Source: an uncultured Pseudovibrio sp. (GTDB taxonomy: Bacteria > Pseudomonadota > Alphaproteobacteria > Rhizobiales > Stappiaceae). From it: DNA of 34,725 nucleotides. This document shows positions 1 through 8,554 of the stretch, piece by piece. Both the position numbers and the translations under genes were made by a program. The stretch is from NCBI GenBank assembly GCA_947496145.1, contig CANMBS010000048.1, positions 1 through 34,725 on the forward strand, in the 5' to 3' direction. Position 1 is the stretch's first letter, and every line of letters starts with the position of its first letter. The notes below the pieces were generated by a model. It ran no database searches, was not told where the DNA came from, and was given only the letters and a program-made list of their open reading frames with translations.

Positions 1-202
1 TCTTGCAGGAATTATAGGTGATGTGCTGGTGTTCGCATTTAGTGCAATTGGCCACATGTCCGCCAAGGGCTTGCGTACGGCACGTCTCGATCGCCGCCAT
101 AACCTTCAACTGATCCATACTCACATGTCCAGCATTGGCCTGACGCCACGCTGCCCCGTAAGCTCGGAAGATATCAGCAACCTCTAGTGTCGGGCGGGGC
201 AC
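1..202 (-). CDS. IS91-family (HUH) transposase, N-terminal fragment cut by window edge
   Basis: Reading leftwards from a GTG at 202, an open frame runs off the window edge. It begins PRPTLEVADIFRAYG and continues with CTKCEHQHITYNSCK, the start of the cysteine-rich zinc-binding domain of IS91-family transposases. Only about 67 residues are present; the HUH and two-tyrosine catalytic part lies outside. The frame is the same as that of the upstream recombinase: its TGA (212-214) is followed after nine bases by this GTG, so translation is probably coupled. These enzymes are known to move the element by rolling-circle single-strand transfer. The start is inferred because the next in-frame codon upstream of the GTG run is the recombinase stop. 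The family call is firm; whether the gene is intact cannot be judged here. Confidence 0.85.
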   Translation of the reverse strand, partial: MPRPTLEVADIFRAYGAAWRQANAGHVSMDQLKVMAAIETCRTQALGGHVANCTKCEHQHITYNSCK

Positions 203-211
203 CGGCCCCGC

Positions 212-1099
212 TCACCTTTGACACTGCGTACCCGTCTGATCGGGAAGGTTCTCCAGCATGTCATAAGGACTGACAACATCCCGGATCGTTTTGGTGGCCA
301 CATGGGCATAGCGTGCGGTTGTCGCTAGTTTGGCGTGCCCCAGTAGCACCTGGATCACCCGGATATCCGTATTGGCTTCCAGTAGGTGCGTGGCAAAGCT
401 ATGCCGCAAAGAATGCAAGGTCGCGGCCTTTTTGATGCCCGCCATGTGCCTGGCCGAGGTAAACGCACGGTTCAGCTGGCGCGGGGACAGCGGATTGATC
501 TTTGGTTTACCGGGAAACAGCCAGCCCTCAGGCTGTGCCTCGCGCCAATACGCGCGCAGAAGATCCAGTAATCCCGCAGACAGCATCACCTTGCGGTCCT
601 TGCCGCCTTTGCCCTGGTCCACATGGATCAGCATCCGCTGGCTGTCGATGTCGCAAATCCTCAGAGTACAAACCTCCGCAGCTCGCAGCCCAGCTCCGTA
701 GGAGACGCTGAGTGCGGCGCGATACTTCAGACCCGGCCCTGGAGAAGCCATCAACAGTGCAAACACCTCCTCGACACTGAGGACTATCGGCAGGCGTCGT
801 GGCATCGTGCGGAACTGCATGTAGCGCTTCATCTCCTCACGAGCGCAGGTCATTGTGAAAAAGAACCGTAGAGCCACAATTCGGGCGTTGAAGGTTGACG
901 GCGTCACCCCGGTGTTGGTCATGTAAAGCTGATAACCGCGCAAATCCTCACCGGTGGCGGTGTCCGGGGAGCGGCCCAAAAATCTGGCAAAGTCTTTGAC
1001 GGCGCGAATATGAGCCTTTTGCGCCTTGTCGCCCAGGCCGCGAATACGCATGTCTTCGATCATCCGTTCGCGTAAAGGTGTGGTTCTCTCCTCTGTCAT
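212..1099 (-). CDS. Tyrosine recombinase accessory gene of an IS91-type element
   Basis: This is a 295-residue tyrosine recombinase of XerC/XerD type. An N-terminal SAM-like core-binding domain (about 10-95) is followed by the catalytic domain. Catalytic residues are visible: Arg139 (in YGAGLRAAE), a Lys in KGGKDRK (about 167), His229 and Arg232 (LHSLRHSFATHL), His255 (LLGHAKLATT) and nucleophile Tyr264. Start ATG 1099 has a strong AGGAGG a few bases upstream. A recombinase of this size directly upstream of the transposase is the standard layout of one IS91 subgroup. Its role in transposition is not settled; it may resolve or integrate circular intermediates. It appears complete and catalytically competent. 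Confidence 0.9.
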   Translation of the reverse strand: MTEERTTPLRERMIEDMRIRGLGDKAQKAHIRAVKDFARFLGRSPDTATGEDLRGYQLYMTNTGVTPSTFNARIVALRFFFTMTCAREEMKRYMQFRTMPRRLPIVLSVEEVFALLMASPGPGLKYRAALSVSYGAGLRAAEVCTLRICDIDSQRMLIHVDQGKGGKDRKVMLSAGLLDLLRAYWREAQPEGWLFPGKPKINPLSPRQLNRAFTSARHMAGIKKAATLHSLRHSFATHLLEANTDIRVIQVLLGHAKLATTARYAHVATKTIRDVVSPYDMLENLPDQTGTQCQR

Positions 1100-1141
1100 G
1101 GGAGCCTCCTAACTGACGAGTAACGAGGCCTCTATCGTCAG

Positions 1142-1442
1142 ACAGCTCAGAGGAGCTCAAAACGCACTTTTAAGGAAATGGTTAAAGGCAGTCGCCACAG
1201 GCACCCCTGCCGCGCGAGCGGCTTCGTCCGTTGGTCACAAAACGACTTGCTGCACTTGCGAACGCTTAAGCTCCGGTTAACGTCCTCAATGGGCTTCACA
1301 TTACTGTTATGCCGACAACGAGTTGAAAACTGATCCGTACTCAGAGAGATACTTTTTCCTTTTCCAAGACCTACAGCAGTCATGAGTGGTGCATGTATCA
1401 AACCTCTCACCCTTACAGCTATAGTTGTTAATGCTTTCATAA
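1142..1442. other. Spacer without a supported gene between IS91-like element and hipBA
   Basis: A minus-strand open frame of 97 codons (1147-1440) exists, but it has no recognisable domain, no ribosome binding site and an unusual composition. Another minus-strand frame contains a short helix-turn-helix-like string (EAARAAGVPVATAF) broken by stops nearby, so this may be eroded insertion-sequence DNA. I see no confident gene here. Confidence 0.4.
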
Positions 1443-1489
1443 TATCAATTATCTGGGATATCGTATATAATTGCTGCTATGAAAGCATT
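1430..1489. repeat. 11-bp inverted repeat spanning the hipB start
   Basis: AATGCTTTCAT (1430-1440) and ATGAAAGCATT (1479-1489) are perfect inverted copies. The right arm contains the hipB start codon and they enclose the operator and -10 box. They could be a second HipB site pair or fold the start region, or be the scar of an insertion. Confidence 0.5.
1443..1471 (+). promoter_or_regulatory. hipBA promoter with HipB-type operator
   Basis: TATCA-N8-GGATA occupies 1443-1460. It differs at one base from the Escherichia coli hip operator TATCC-N8-GGATA. A perfect TATAAT lies at 1466-1471, eight bases before the ATG at 1479, with the operator's left half at the -35 position (17-base spacer). If this -10 is used, the transcript would start at or next to the ATG, giving a leaderless hipB message; no Shine-Dalgarno is visible. 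HipB bound here would block RNA polymerase directly. The operator resemblance is seen in sequence; binding is inferred. Confidence 0.6.
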
Positions 1490-1775
1490 TAAGCTCACAT
1501 CGCCGAGCGATATCCTAGAGGCGCTTGCAGAGCGCATTAAAGACCGCCGGATTTCCGCTGATCTTACCCAAAAAGAGCTAGCAGCGCGATCAGGTGTATC
1601 ATACGCATCGGTACGCCAACTAGAAAGTAATGGGAAGGGCTCATTGTTGGCTGCAATTAAGTTGGCTTATGCTTTGGATGCAGAAGACGGCTTTGAAGCG
1701 CTTTTTGACAACAAAAGTCCTCAGTCTATTGAGGATGTCGTCGATAAGCCCAAACGCAAACGAGTGCGACGATGA
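1479..1775 (+). CDS. hipB: HipB-like antitoxin, XRE/Cro-type DNA-binding protein
   Basis: This 98-residue protein has a helix-turn-helix at about residues 28-60 (LTQKELAARSGVSYASVRQ), followed by a dimerisation helix and a basic C-terminal tail (KPKRKRVRR) that resembles the flexible tail of HipB antitoxins. Family knowledge: HipB dimers bind HipA, inhibit its kinase activity and repress their own operon. The gene overlaps the HipA start by four bases (ATGA at 1772-1775), the usual coupling of antitoxin and toxin. It lies in accessory DNA between an IS91-like element and a decayed integrase operon, which fits a cargo toxin-antitoxin module. The start at 1479 is chosen because the frame closes soon upstream and a -10 box lies at leaderless distance. 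Confidence 0.88.
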   Translation: MKAFKLTSPSDILEALAERIKDRRISADLTQKELAARSGVSYASVRQLESNGKGSLLAAIKLAYALDAEDGFEALFDNKSPQSIEDVVDKPKRKRVRR

Positions 1776-3022
1776 AACGACCTCCAGCAGTGACACGTCT
1801 GTCAGTTTCCCTCGACATAGAAGGTGAGATGCGCAGAGTGGGCGAGCTGGCCTGGTGCCATCAGAAACGAAGGGCATATTTTCAGTTTGCAGGTGAGTTC
1901 ATCGATAAACCATTGCTGGTGTCTCCTTTTCACCTTCCTGTTCGCTCTGGCCTCCTCGAAGCTAATCCTGAATCGTTTCATGGCCTGCATGGCTTGTTCA
2001 ATGATAGTTTGCCCGATGTCTGGGGACAACGGCTGCTAGGTAATAAGCTAAGAAGAGTTGGGATCAACTTTGCCCAGTTGACACCCTTGGATCGCCTGGC
2101 AATCGTGGGCAAAGCAGGGCCGGGAGCTCTTGTCTATGAGCCCGCTATAGAGTGTGAAGCGGAGAAGTTGAAAGTCGCTGATCTTGATTGGTTTGCAAAA
2201 GAGGTCGGAAACGTTATCCATGAAGTGTCTGCGTCAGATATCGAAGCTCTTCTTAATGCTCAAGGTGGTTTGGCGGGTACCCGCCCCAAAATTGCTGTTG
2301 GAATTTCCCAAGATCAGAACACGGTTATCCTCGATTTTGGATATGGTTTACCCATTGGCTTTGAACCCTGGCTGGTTAAGTTCCCAGGTAAATATGATCC
2401 TGTAGAGATTGGCGTTGAAGAGTACGCTTACGCTTTAATGGCGCATGATGCTGGAGTTGAGATGACGGAAACCAGAGTCATCTCAACCGAACTTGGAAAC
2501 AAGCTTTTTGCCACGAAAAGATTTGACCGCTGCGAGCAGGGGAGATTGCATATGCACACTGCCAGTGGGCTTTTGTGTGTCGATCACGCCTATTCCTCAA
2601 TGGGCTATAAAGAGCTGCTCCAACTCACTGGGATGATGACTAAAGATCAGCAAGCAGTTCATGCGATGTTCAAGCGCATGGTGTTTAACGTTCTTGCTAA
2701 GAACCGGGATGATCACGCTAAGAACCATGCATTCTTGATGGATAAAGCAGGCAATTGGCGAAGTTCGCCTGCTTACGATTTAACCTATTCAATAGGGCCG
2801 GGTGAGCATAGTCTATCTATCGCCGGGTATGGACGCGATATTACTGATGAACATATGCTGGCCATCGCTAAGGGCGCCTCAATCAGCTTTGCTCGCGCCG
2901 CTGATGATATTGATCATGTAAGATCGGTCATCAACGACTGGCCTCTGTATGCCGAGCATGCGGGTTTATCACAGAAGAGAACTCAGGAAATTGATCGCCA
3001 ACTTAATGGTGTTCGTGCGTGA
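1772..3022 (+). CDS. hipA: HipA-family serine/threonine kinase toxin
   Basis: The protein has 416 residues, close to the family size of about 440. The N-terminal HipA_N domain contains SPFHLPVRSG and the GLFNDSLPDVWG signature (about 74-85). The kinase core shows an ATP-binding Lys203 (LVKFPGKYD), KRFDR at 249-253, a catalytic loop NRDDHAKN (311-318, catalytic Asp313) and metal-binding Asp336 (PAYDLTYS). HipA kinases of the E. coli type phosphorylate glutamyl-tRNA synthetase and cause growth arrest; the target here is unknown. By eye, the P-loop-like segment GGLAGTRPK (165-173) has Gly where E. coli HipA has autophosphorylated Ser150. The gene ends 74 bases from the convergent ginD. It looks intact. 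Confidence 0.9.
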   Translation: MKRPPAVTRLSVSLDIEGEMRRVGELAWCHQKRRAYFQFAGEFIDKPLLVSPFHLPVRSGLLEANPESFHGLHGLFNDSLPDVWGQRLLGNKLRRVGINFAQLTPLDRLAIVGKAGPGALVYEPAIECEAEKLKVADLDWFAKEVGNVIHEVSASDIEALLNAQGGLAGTRPKIAVGISQDQNTVILDFGYGLPIGFEPWLVKFPGKYDPVEIGVEEYAYALMAHDAGVEMTETRVISTELGNKLFATKRFDRCEQGRLHMHTASGLLCVDHAYSSMGYKELLQLTGMMTKDQQAVHAMFKRMVFNVLAKNRDDHAKNHAFLMDKAGNWRSSPAYDLTYSIGPGEHSLSIAGYGRDITDEHMLAIAKGASISFARAADDIDHVRSVINDWPLYAEHAGLSQKRTQEIDRQLNGVRA

Positions 3023-3095
3023 AGGCCAACAACCTCCAGTCCCTCTACGCACCCGAAAACAGCTGTCACAGAGGATCTGTAAAGGCTCTCGGTTT

Positions 3096-3566
3096 TTATC
3101 GGTTGCGATGTCTTTTCTGTTTGGTTGACAACACAGTTGGTTCACGATTGATTGGAGGAAGCGGTTCCTCAATTTGGCTTTCGGGTATCATGCGTAGGCG
3201 CATTGCATTTACCAGCCGTATGTTTCGGTCTAGGACATCGGTTAGCTGCTTTTGAAGTAACGCATTTTCAGCTCGTAAACGCCTGTTTTCCTCCTCCAGC
3301 GCGTTGAGACGACGTGCCGTTGGTTTTTGCCTTTCCGTTACATTCCCGGTCTCTGGCGTTCGTTCATCGACTGTTTTGCGTGCGTCCATTGCGGTTTTCA
3401 ATTCTTTACGCCTGCGAACAGCCTCAGCTTGTCGTATTACACCGAAGGCGGCGCTCGCATAACTTGCTACATCTTGCCAAGTGGGAGAGGAGGGGCGTTC
3501 AAGGATCCAGTCGATCAGATGATTGATTTCTCTGGGCGTGAGGTGTCGTGTAGACCGTCCTGCCAT
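3096..3566 (-). CDS. ginD: GinD-like small protein of a GInt recombinase operon
   Basis: This 156-residue protein has an N-terminal helical segment (TPREINHLIDWILE) followed by a region compatible with a helix-turn-helix (TWQDVASYASAAFG), then a leucine/glutamate-rich coiled coil at about residues 88-115 (LEEENRRLRAENALLQKQL) and a basic C-terminus. It is the fourth gene after three recombinases, starting three bases after the third stop, preceded by GGAAGAGG. This position and type match GinD of GInt islands, and functionally recall TnpC of Tn554, which tunes transposition. It is the only undamaged gene of the operon. Family assignment rests on order and protein type recalled from the literature, not on an alignment. 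Confidence 0.65.
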   Translation of the reverse strand: MAGRSTRHLTPREINHLIDWILERPSSPTWQDVASYASAAFGVIRQAEAVRRRKELKTAMDARKTVDERTPETGNVTERQKPTARRLNALEEENRRLRAENALLQKQLTDVLDRNIRLVNAMRLRMIPESQIEEPLPPINREPTVLSTKQKRHRNR

Positions 3567-3569
3567 GTA

Positions 3570-5182
3570 TCAAGCCTCTTCCAGCACATCATCGGAATGA
3601 TGTTTTACTTTGCCGAATGCGATAGGGTCGAATTGCGGCAACTCTCCAATTTCAGCGACCAGCACAGGAGATCCGTCCGGAACATCTTCACGTTCAAGGA
3701 TTTCAACGAGTTGCTGCAGTCGCTCTATCTTGAGGGCAAAAAGGTCCAACCATCTGGGATTGATACGCAACCCTGCTGCCTGTCGTTCCTGTGCCTTTGC
3801 TTTAAGAGCTTTCTCTCGGTCCAGTTCACGTTTGATGTTTTCCAGTTTTCCATGAGCACCCTTAATGCACATGAGGTGCTGACAGTTAAGGCATTGGCCA
3901 AACATCTGGCAGGGGTTCTGACGCAGAGACTGGAGGCACCAACCAAAACGGGGAAGTGTGAGCACTTTCCTTAATCTGAGCAACTTCAAAGTTTTTTTCA
4001 TCGTCAATGGGGATTTTGGGGAGAGTTTGTGGGCTTTGAATAAGGCGGATGCGCTCAACAAGCTCTTCCGCGGTTTCATGGTCATAGGCCGCATTCTGAC
4101 GAAGGTTTTTACGTCCAGACCAAAGGGCGATGTCGGCCTGGGGAACAGCTGCTTTATTTGCGATGGTGTTCAGGTAATGCCGCGCCATATGTGTCGTAAT
4201 CTGCACAGCTGCCCCATTAGGAAGGAAAATGCCCATATCATCGAAAACTACAGGAGAGTTAGCTGCTTTCCCTCCGAGAGATCTCATCACTTCATTGTAA
4301 CTGACCAAATCCGCGTTTGACGGATCAAGTGACTGTTTGGTCATCGTACGGCCAAGAACCAGAAACAGGGCTCTGTCATAGGTGAGGGGCCTCTGGTAGA
4401 TATGGCCAATTAGGCAGTTTTTTGATCCGAACTTCTCCCGCCATTGCCTTCCGGGCTAAAGACCGAGCTGGCTCAGTATGACGTTTTATTCATTTCAGGG
4501 CTTCTTCCTCCACGGGTACCATGGCCTCCGGAACCCATTTCACTTGTGGTGTACCACTTTTTTAGGTCACCAACGCAGGCCTGCGCGATAGCCGTCCCCC
4601 GGATTGAGCGTGATATCACAATCGACGGGCAAACATAGAACCTCTTCAATGCGTGCGGGAACGGCACAAAGGAGGGCAAGAATACCTGTTAGGATTTGAT
4701 GGCGCGGGTTTGTAGCTTGACGGAACGCCCGAGTGACCGCCTCAAGTTCATCGTTGGAGAGAGGGCGGCCTGATTTGTCAGGATTGATCCTGTTCCGTTT
4801 GCGGCCCTGCCCAGTTGGCAAAAGAGCAGGGGCCACTCAAAGGGTGACCGAAAAATACCAGCCTCGAACATGGCCTCATAGACCCACCTCAGCGACTGAT
4901 TGATCTGCGAAAGTCCATTCTTGCTTTTACTTAAAAAGGCGCGCGCAAACTCGGCCAGGTTTCCTTCTAAAGGGTTGGGTCTCTTTTGGTTGCACCAAAT
5001 CTGATGATAGCTGGTGAACTAGCGCGTTCGCGTTTTGCTAGGTCTTTCAAATCCCAACAATCGTCATCCTAACAGATTCCATATGTTTTCAGAAAGGGAA
5101 GACCTTTGGCGGCTTCGATGTAGTCTTGCAAGTTCTGATCAGCATGGTCAGATTTCGGCGTAAAACGAATAATTTCAGCCAT
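3570..5182 (-). pseudogene. ginC: ginC-like large tyrosine recombinase, degraded
   Basis: The reading starts at ATG 5182 (MAEIIRFTPKSDHADQ), sharing ATGGCTGA with the end of the preceding gene. It stops after 37 codons at 5069-5071. Recognisable pieces continue in other frames: a central segment KSGRPLSNDELEAVTRAF (within 4567-4836), a catalytic segment with HMARH and AAYDHETAEE (3886-4344), and a C-terminal tail with cysteines CQMFGQCLNCQHLMC (within 3570-3930). The last frame ends EEA three bases before ginD. At least four frame breaks make a functional product impossible. In GInt elements GinC is the largest recombinase, with a C-terminal cysteine-rich part, which fits. Confidence 0.8.
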
Positions 5183-6674
5183 TGCTTTCTCCCCTGCGCA
5201 TATGGATTGCCTCAAGAAGGTCGGAAATGGCGATGATGGTCTGCGTTCGTGTCTCCGCCACCGCTGAATGACCTTCGTCCTGAAGGCGTTTTTGCTCATC
5301 TAGCAAATGATCTAGCAGCAACACATGGGGGGCATCGGCCCATGCCCGGAACTTCCGGCAGGAATAACAAACAAATGGTGCAGCCTCGGCCTCCAAGGCA
5401 TTGCAGCCGCCAACTTCATAAGACCTTATTTCTGTGAGCTCAGCATCATGCAAATAGAGGAGTGGTTTTTACACGCATTCTGATCCTCGGATGCCGCTAC
5501 AATGCGCCCCATGAAACGGTCGGCAATAGGCATGAAAGCCGCGCCAACATGCTCTTCCATGCGCTGAAAGTGATCAGCGCTCGCATCAACATATGCTTGG
5601 CAGCTTCGAGGACTGGTATGACCAGCATTGGCCGCAATTTCTTCCGCAGTACAGCCATTCATGGCAAGCATGGTAAGCAAGGTGTGGCGGTCACGGCGTG
5701 GGTTTCCGGCTATCCGCTCTCCGGTAATCGGGCTTATCACATTCAGGACATCAAATACTCGATCGTACTTTAATTGCAGAACTCTTGCTCTCGAATGGCT
5801 GTCTTTATCGACACTTCCCCTAGCCTTCGGAAAGAGGAGAACATCTTCAATCCTTTTGCTGCTAGCTAATCTTGGTGGAACATTCTGTTCGATGTGGAGG
5901 CTCAACACGTTGGCGAAGCCTTGGGAAATTGGTTTCCATGGCATAAAAAGGCCGCATTCTGCTACACCTCGTTATTTTAGCATCGGAATACGTATGAAGT
6001 GTTCCCCGTCTTCAGAACGAAGATCAGCTACTTTCATAATTGCAGCGGAAGTTGTGGCATTCCAAGTCCGCGGAATAGCCGCATCACTGTATAGTCGCTC
6101 AACGATATGCTCTCGCTGTTGAACGCTTCATCAAGCGCAACTTTGATTGCTGCATCTTCCGCTGGCCTATATGGTCCCTGTGTAGGATTCCAAGTTCGAA
6201 CGAAATCGTCTGATCCCCTATTTATACTGGTTTGGAGCGATTGAATTAATTCAAAAACTTCTAGCTCCACCAAGCGTCCCCCCAGAGTGCGCCACGTTTT
6301 TAATACCATTCGCCAATACGCTACGCTCCCCTTGTTTCTATGATAGGCAAGGACCAATAATTCCATATAAACAGTAACTAGAGGCTCGTCATATCTTTCT
6401 ACGTGAATTGCGGCTGTCACACTCACGGCACCCAACAACCGCGCGCATGTTCCAGGGTTGCGGGTTTCTACCAATACTCGGAAAACTCTCTTGATTTCCT
6501 CTAGTAACTGCAGTCTCACTCGCTTGCGAAGGAGTGAAAATGTAAATTCCTACTCTCACCCAAGGTGTTGATCGGCCAAACGTCATCGTTCGGGTTAAAT
6601 TGCACTCCGTATGAGGACGTTGCTAGCTTGGTTTGCACGGAATCTGAATGTAGGGCGATGCGTTCACTAACCAT
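5175..6674 (-). pseudogene. ginB: ginB-like tyrosine recombinase, degraded
   Basis: The gene starts at ATG 6674 (MVSERIALHSDSVQTK), overlapping the end of the upstream gene as ATGGTTAG. It meets TGA at 6516-6518 after 52 codons. The coding signal resumes one frame over (6034-6519; ends around LFRGLGM, where the first catalytic Arg box should follow) and then shifts again to another frame with a TAA near 5958. The catalytic C-terminal half (5426-5944) keeps RDRHTLLTMLAMNG, GHTSPRSCQAY and the tyrosine. A last shift near 5450 leads to a tail with CYSCRKFRAW (5175-5453). Normal length would be about 490-500 residues. Several independent lesions indicate old decay. Confidence 0.8.
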
Positions 6675-7891
6675 CACGTTTTTTCTCCGCTCTCAACCCT
6701 GCCTCATAAGCTGTGCGAGTGAGTTGGTCTCCGCGATATTGCGAGGCGCTGTTGCTGAGGTAACTCCAACCTCTAAGGTAGTTCGCAATTCTGTCCATCT
6801 TTGATGCTGTTCTCAAGCGCCCAGTGTGTAAGATTTTGAGTCCATGCGCGGGCAAGGCATGAGGATTTAGGTCTGGGATGCCAACATTGACGCCCACATC
6901 ACGAACCACGCGGTCTACAAGCTTGTCGCTGATTGGCTGGCCTCTAGAGTTACGTCCGTCTGTTAGGAACAGGAAGTTTGAGCCACTTACCTCTGCCATG
7001 TCGCTTCCGGCCCCAAGAAGGTAGTCTTCAAGGAGGTCTGCCAATCGCTCGGATATTGGGATAATCCGGGTAGCAGTTTTGGCGTTGGGTTCTCTTTTTA
7101 CGCGGCTCCTCTGGATCATCCGGGCGGCGGGCGATGGTAATTGTTAGCTTTTGAAGATCAACATCGTCTACCTTCAACTGAAGCGTTTCACCTTCACGGA
7201 TACCTGTGGTCACCAAAAGGTTCACCAGTGCCCAGTTCCTTTGGCGAATGGTTTCGTTCTGCTAAGTTTTTGCTGGATCGCCGTTGAGAATGAACTTTAC
7301 AATCGATGATAGTTCAGCTTCTGAAAATGTAGCCCGTATCCGTGAAGAGCGCATTTTGACTTTGTGCTCGCGCAGGAGGGCAATCATTTTTTTTCGGGCA
7401 TTTGAAAATGAATGCCTGTCGGCTGCTGTAACCTGGGCCTCACCAATACGGGCTATAAGATCTATGTAACCGATTGCTGTTGCAATACGCCGATTCTTGG
7501 TGGCATTGATGACGACATCACTTCGATAAAAGCCAGCACCACGACGTATCTCAGCTACTGTGGTTGAGTTTAATCTCCGAAGCGCAGTCGTGGTAACACC
7601 ACATAGTTCTGCGAGCTCCGATACCTCTGAGAGGTCGAGAAGCTCGCCACCTTCAAGGCGCTCATTCAGATCAATCCCCATTCGGATGGTACACTGGCCC
7701 AGATGAGCCAGATCAATCGCAACAGCACGCAAGGAAGCTGACGCCAAGCTTCTGCTGCGCTTTGAAAGGATCAGGCAGGTCGGATAGTGAACTGGAACAC
7801 CATTGCCATTGACGACCATCGGCAAGCGCTCACCATCGGGTCGAACATGTGTATTAACTGACCAAGAATACCGTTCTGATGCAGATATCAC
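6667..7891 (-). pseudogene. ginA: ginA-like tyrosine recombinase, amber stop plus frameshift
   Basis: GTG at 7889-7891 is preferred as the start because GGAGG (7901-7905) sits nine bases upstream; the family-like N-terminus VNTHVRPDGERLPMVV follows about 13 residues later. The frame is stopped by TAG at 7262-7264, continues in the same frame through TTGIREGETLQLK (first catalytic Arg), then shifts at a run of five A (plus-strand T run 7095-7099). Removing one base there would restore PRKREPNAKTATRI. The C-terminal part keeps a candidate tyrosine (SASQYRGDQL), but the expected His-x-x-Arg box reads HALPAHG, so the catalytic arginine is lost too. The gene ends at 6667-6669 inside the next start. 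Confidence 0.82.
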
Positions 7892-8446
7892 GGTAGAGAT
7901 CCTCCAAAAGCTATGACGCAGGATCTCTGTTCTTGCTTTAATGCGCAATTATAAGAGGTTGGAGGGTAAAAGTACCGCTTAACAAACTCTACTTCGCATA
8001 AGCAAACTTATGGAACTTATATTGGGGGTGGTGTTGTCGTTGCGTAGGCAACAGAGATTGAGACTTTCAAATGACGTCTGGCTGCGTGACTTCCCAACTC
8101 CCAGTGATTGTACTCCAGAACAGCCTCGCGGCTTTGTGGTTGCGAAGCTTTCCTGTAATCAAAAGTCAAAGACCTCCACCATAGGTGGAGGTTTGAAACG
8201 CTTCGCTTATCAGTTAATAATGATGCATGCGGTGTTGGTTATGAAAGAACCAGATAGTGCTTGCGAAGTTTAGCTCGTATGGGGCTTATCAGGCAATATC
8301 ATCGCCCCTTGAGATTATTTACCCGCATGATCAGCAAATATGAAAGACTGCTTGTATCAGGGACACTCGTCACAATGTTGCTCACAGTTTCTCTACTTGA
8401 ATAATGTTTCAAATTGCTGCCGTGCATTGGTAAGAGATCCGTTGCG
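7892..8446. other. Spacer between decayed island and tor operon
   Basis: There is no convincing gene. A plus-strand open frame (8010-8273) has no recognisable domain. The stretch includes a 9-bp perfect hairpin (8172-8192) described separately. The junction of island and backbone probably lies here. Confidence 0.4.
8172..8192. repeat. Perfect 9-bp hairpin ACCTCCACC-ATA-GGTGGAGGT
   Basis: Arms at 8172-8180 and 8184-8192 enclose a three-base loop. A GC-rich short hairpin with a tight loop is typical of IS200/IS605-type ends or of REP-like elements, but no transposase is next to it. It could also be a weak terminator. Confidence 0.5.
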
Positions 8447-8482
8447 AATAAGGCCGGGGAGATGTGACTCTCCGGCCTTATT
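8447..8482. terminator. Intrinsic terminator downstream of torC
   Basis: A 15-bp stem (8447-8461 with 8468-8482, one G-T wobble) has a GGCCGG core, a six-base loop and A/T-rich flanks on both sides, so it could work in both directions. It lies about 70 bases beyond the torC stop and would end the minus-strand tor operon. Confidence 0.7.
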
Positions 8483-8554
8483 TGCTGCAAGTTAGTTCCG
8501 AACAGGAGAACAATTCTATCTTAAGGTTCGGAATTGTGACAGATGCGGGTGTTC

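Larger units (their letters stand above)
1..1141 (-). mobile_element. IS91-like element, left part outside the window
   Basis: The unit consists of the recombinase (212-1099) and the start of the HUH transposase (1-202), both on the minus strand. The upstream end probably lies shortly beyond 1100. An inverted repeat CTGACGA (1113-1119) / TCGTCAG (1135-1141) flanks a GAGGCCTC centre and may belong to the terIS terminus, but the exact end cannot be fixed without related copies. IS91 elements make no terminal inverted repeats or target duplications, so boundaries need comparison. Confidence 0.65.
3096..7891 (-). mobile_element. Decayed GInt-type integration module (ginABCD)
   Basis: Three large tyrosine recombinase genes and one small helix/coiled-coil gene follow each other on one strand with 8-base overlaps (ATGGTTAG, ATGGCTGA) and a 3-base gap. 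This matches the ginABCD operon that defines GInt islands, and more loosely the Tn554 family (TnpA, TnpB, TnpC). GInts carry variable cargo next to the operon; the adjacent hipBA pair is a candidate cargo. The island ends are not visible to me as clear repeats. Confidence 0.65.

Noticed and set aside
1147-1440. 97-codon minus-strand open frame
   Set aside because: No domain, no ribosome site and uneven composition; it looks like non-coding or eroded IS DNA.
3327-3974. 215-codon plus-strand open frame opposite ginD and ginC
   Set aside because: It is antisense to an evident coding frame and has no family-like motifs.
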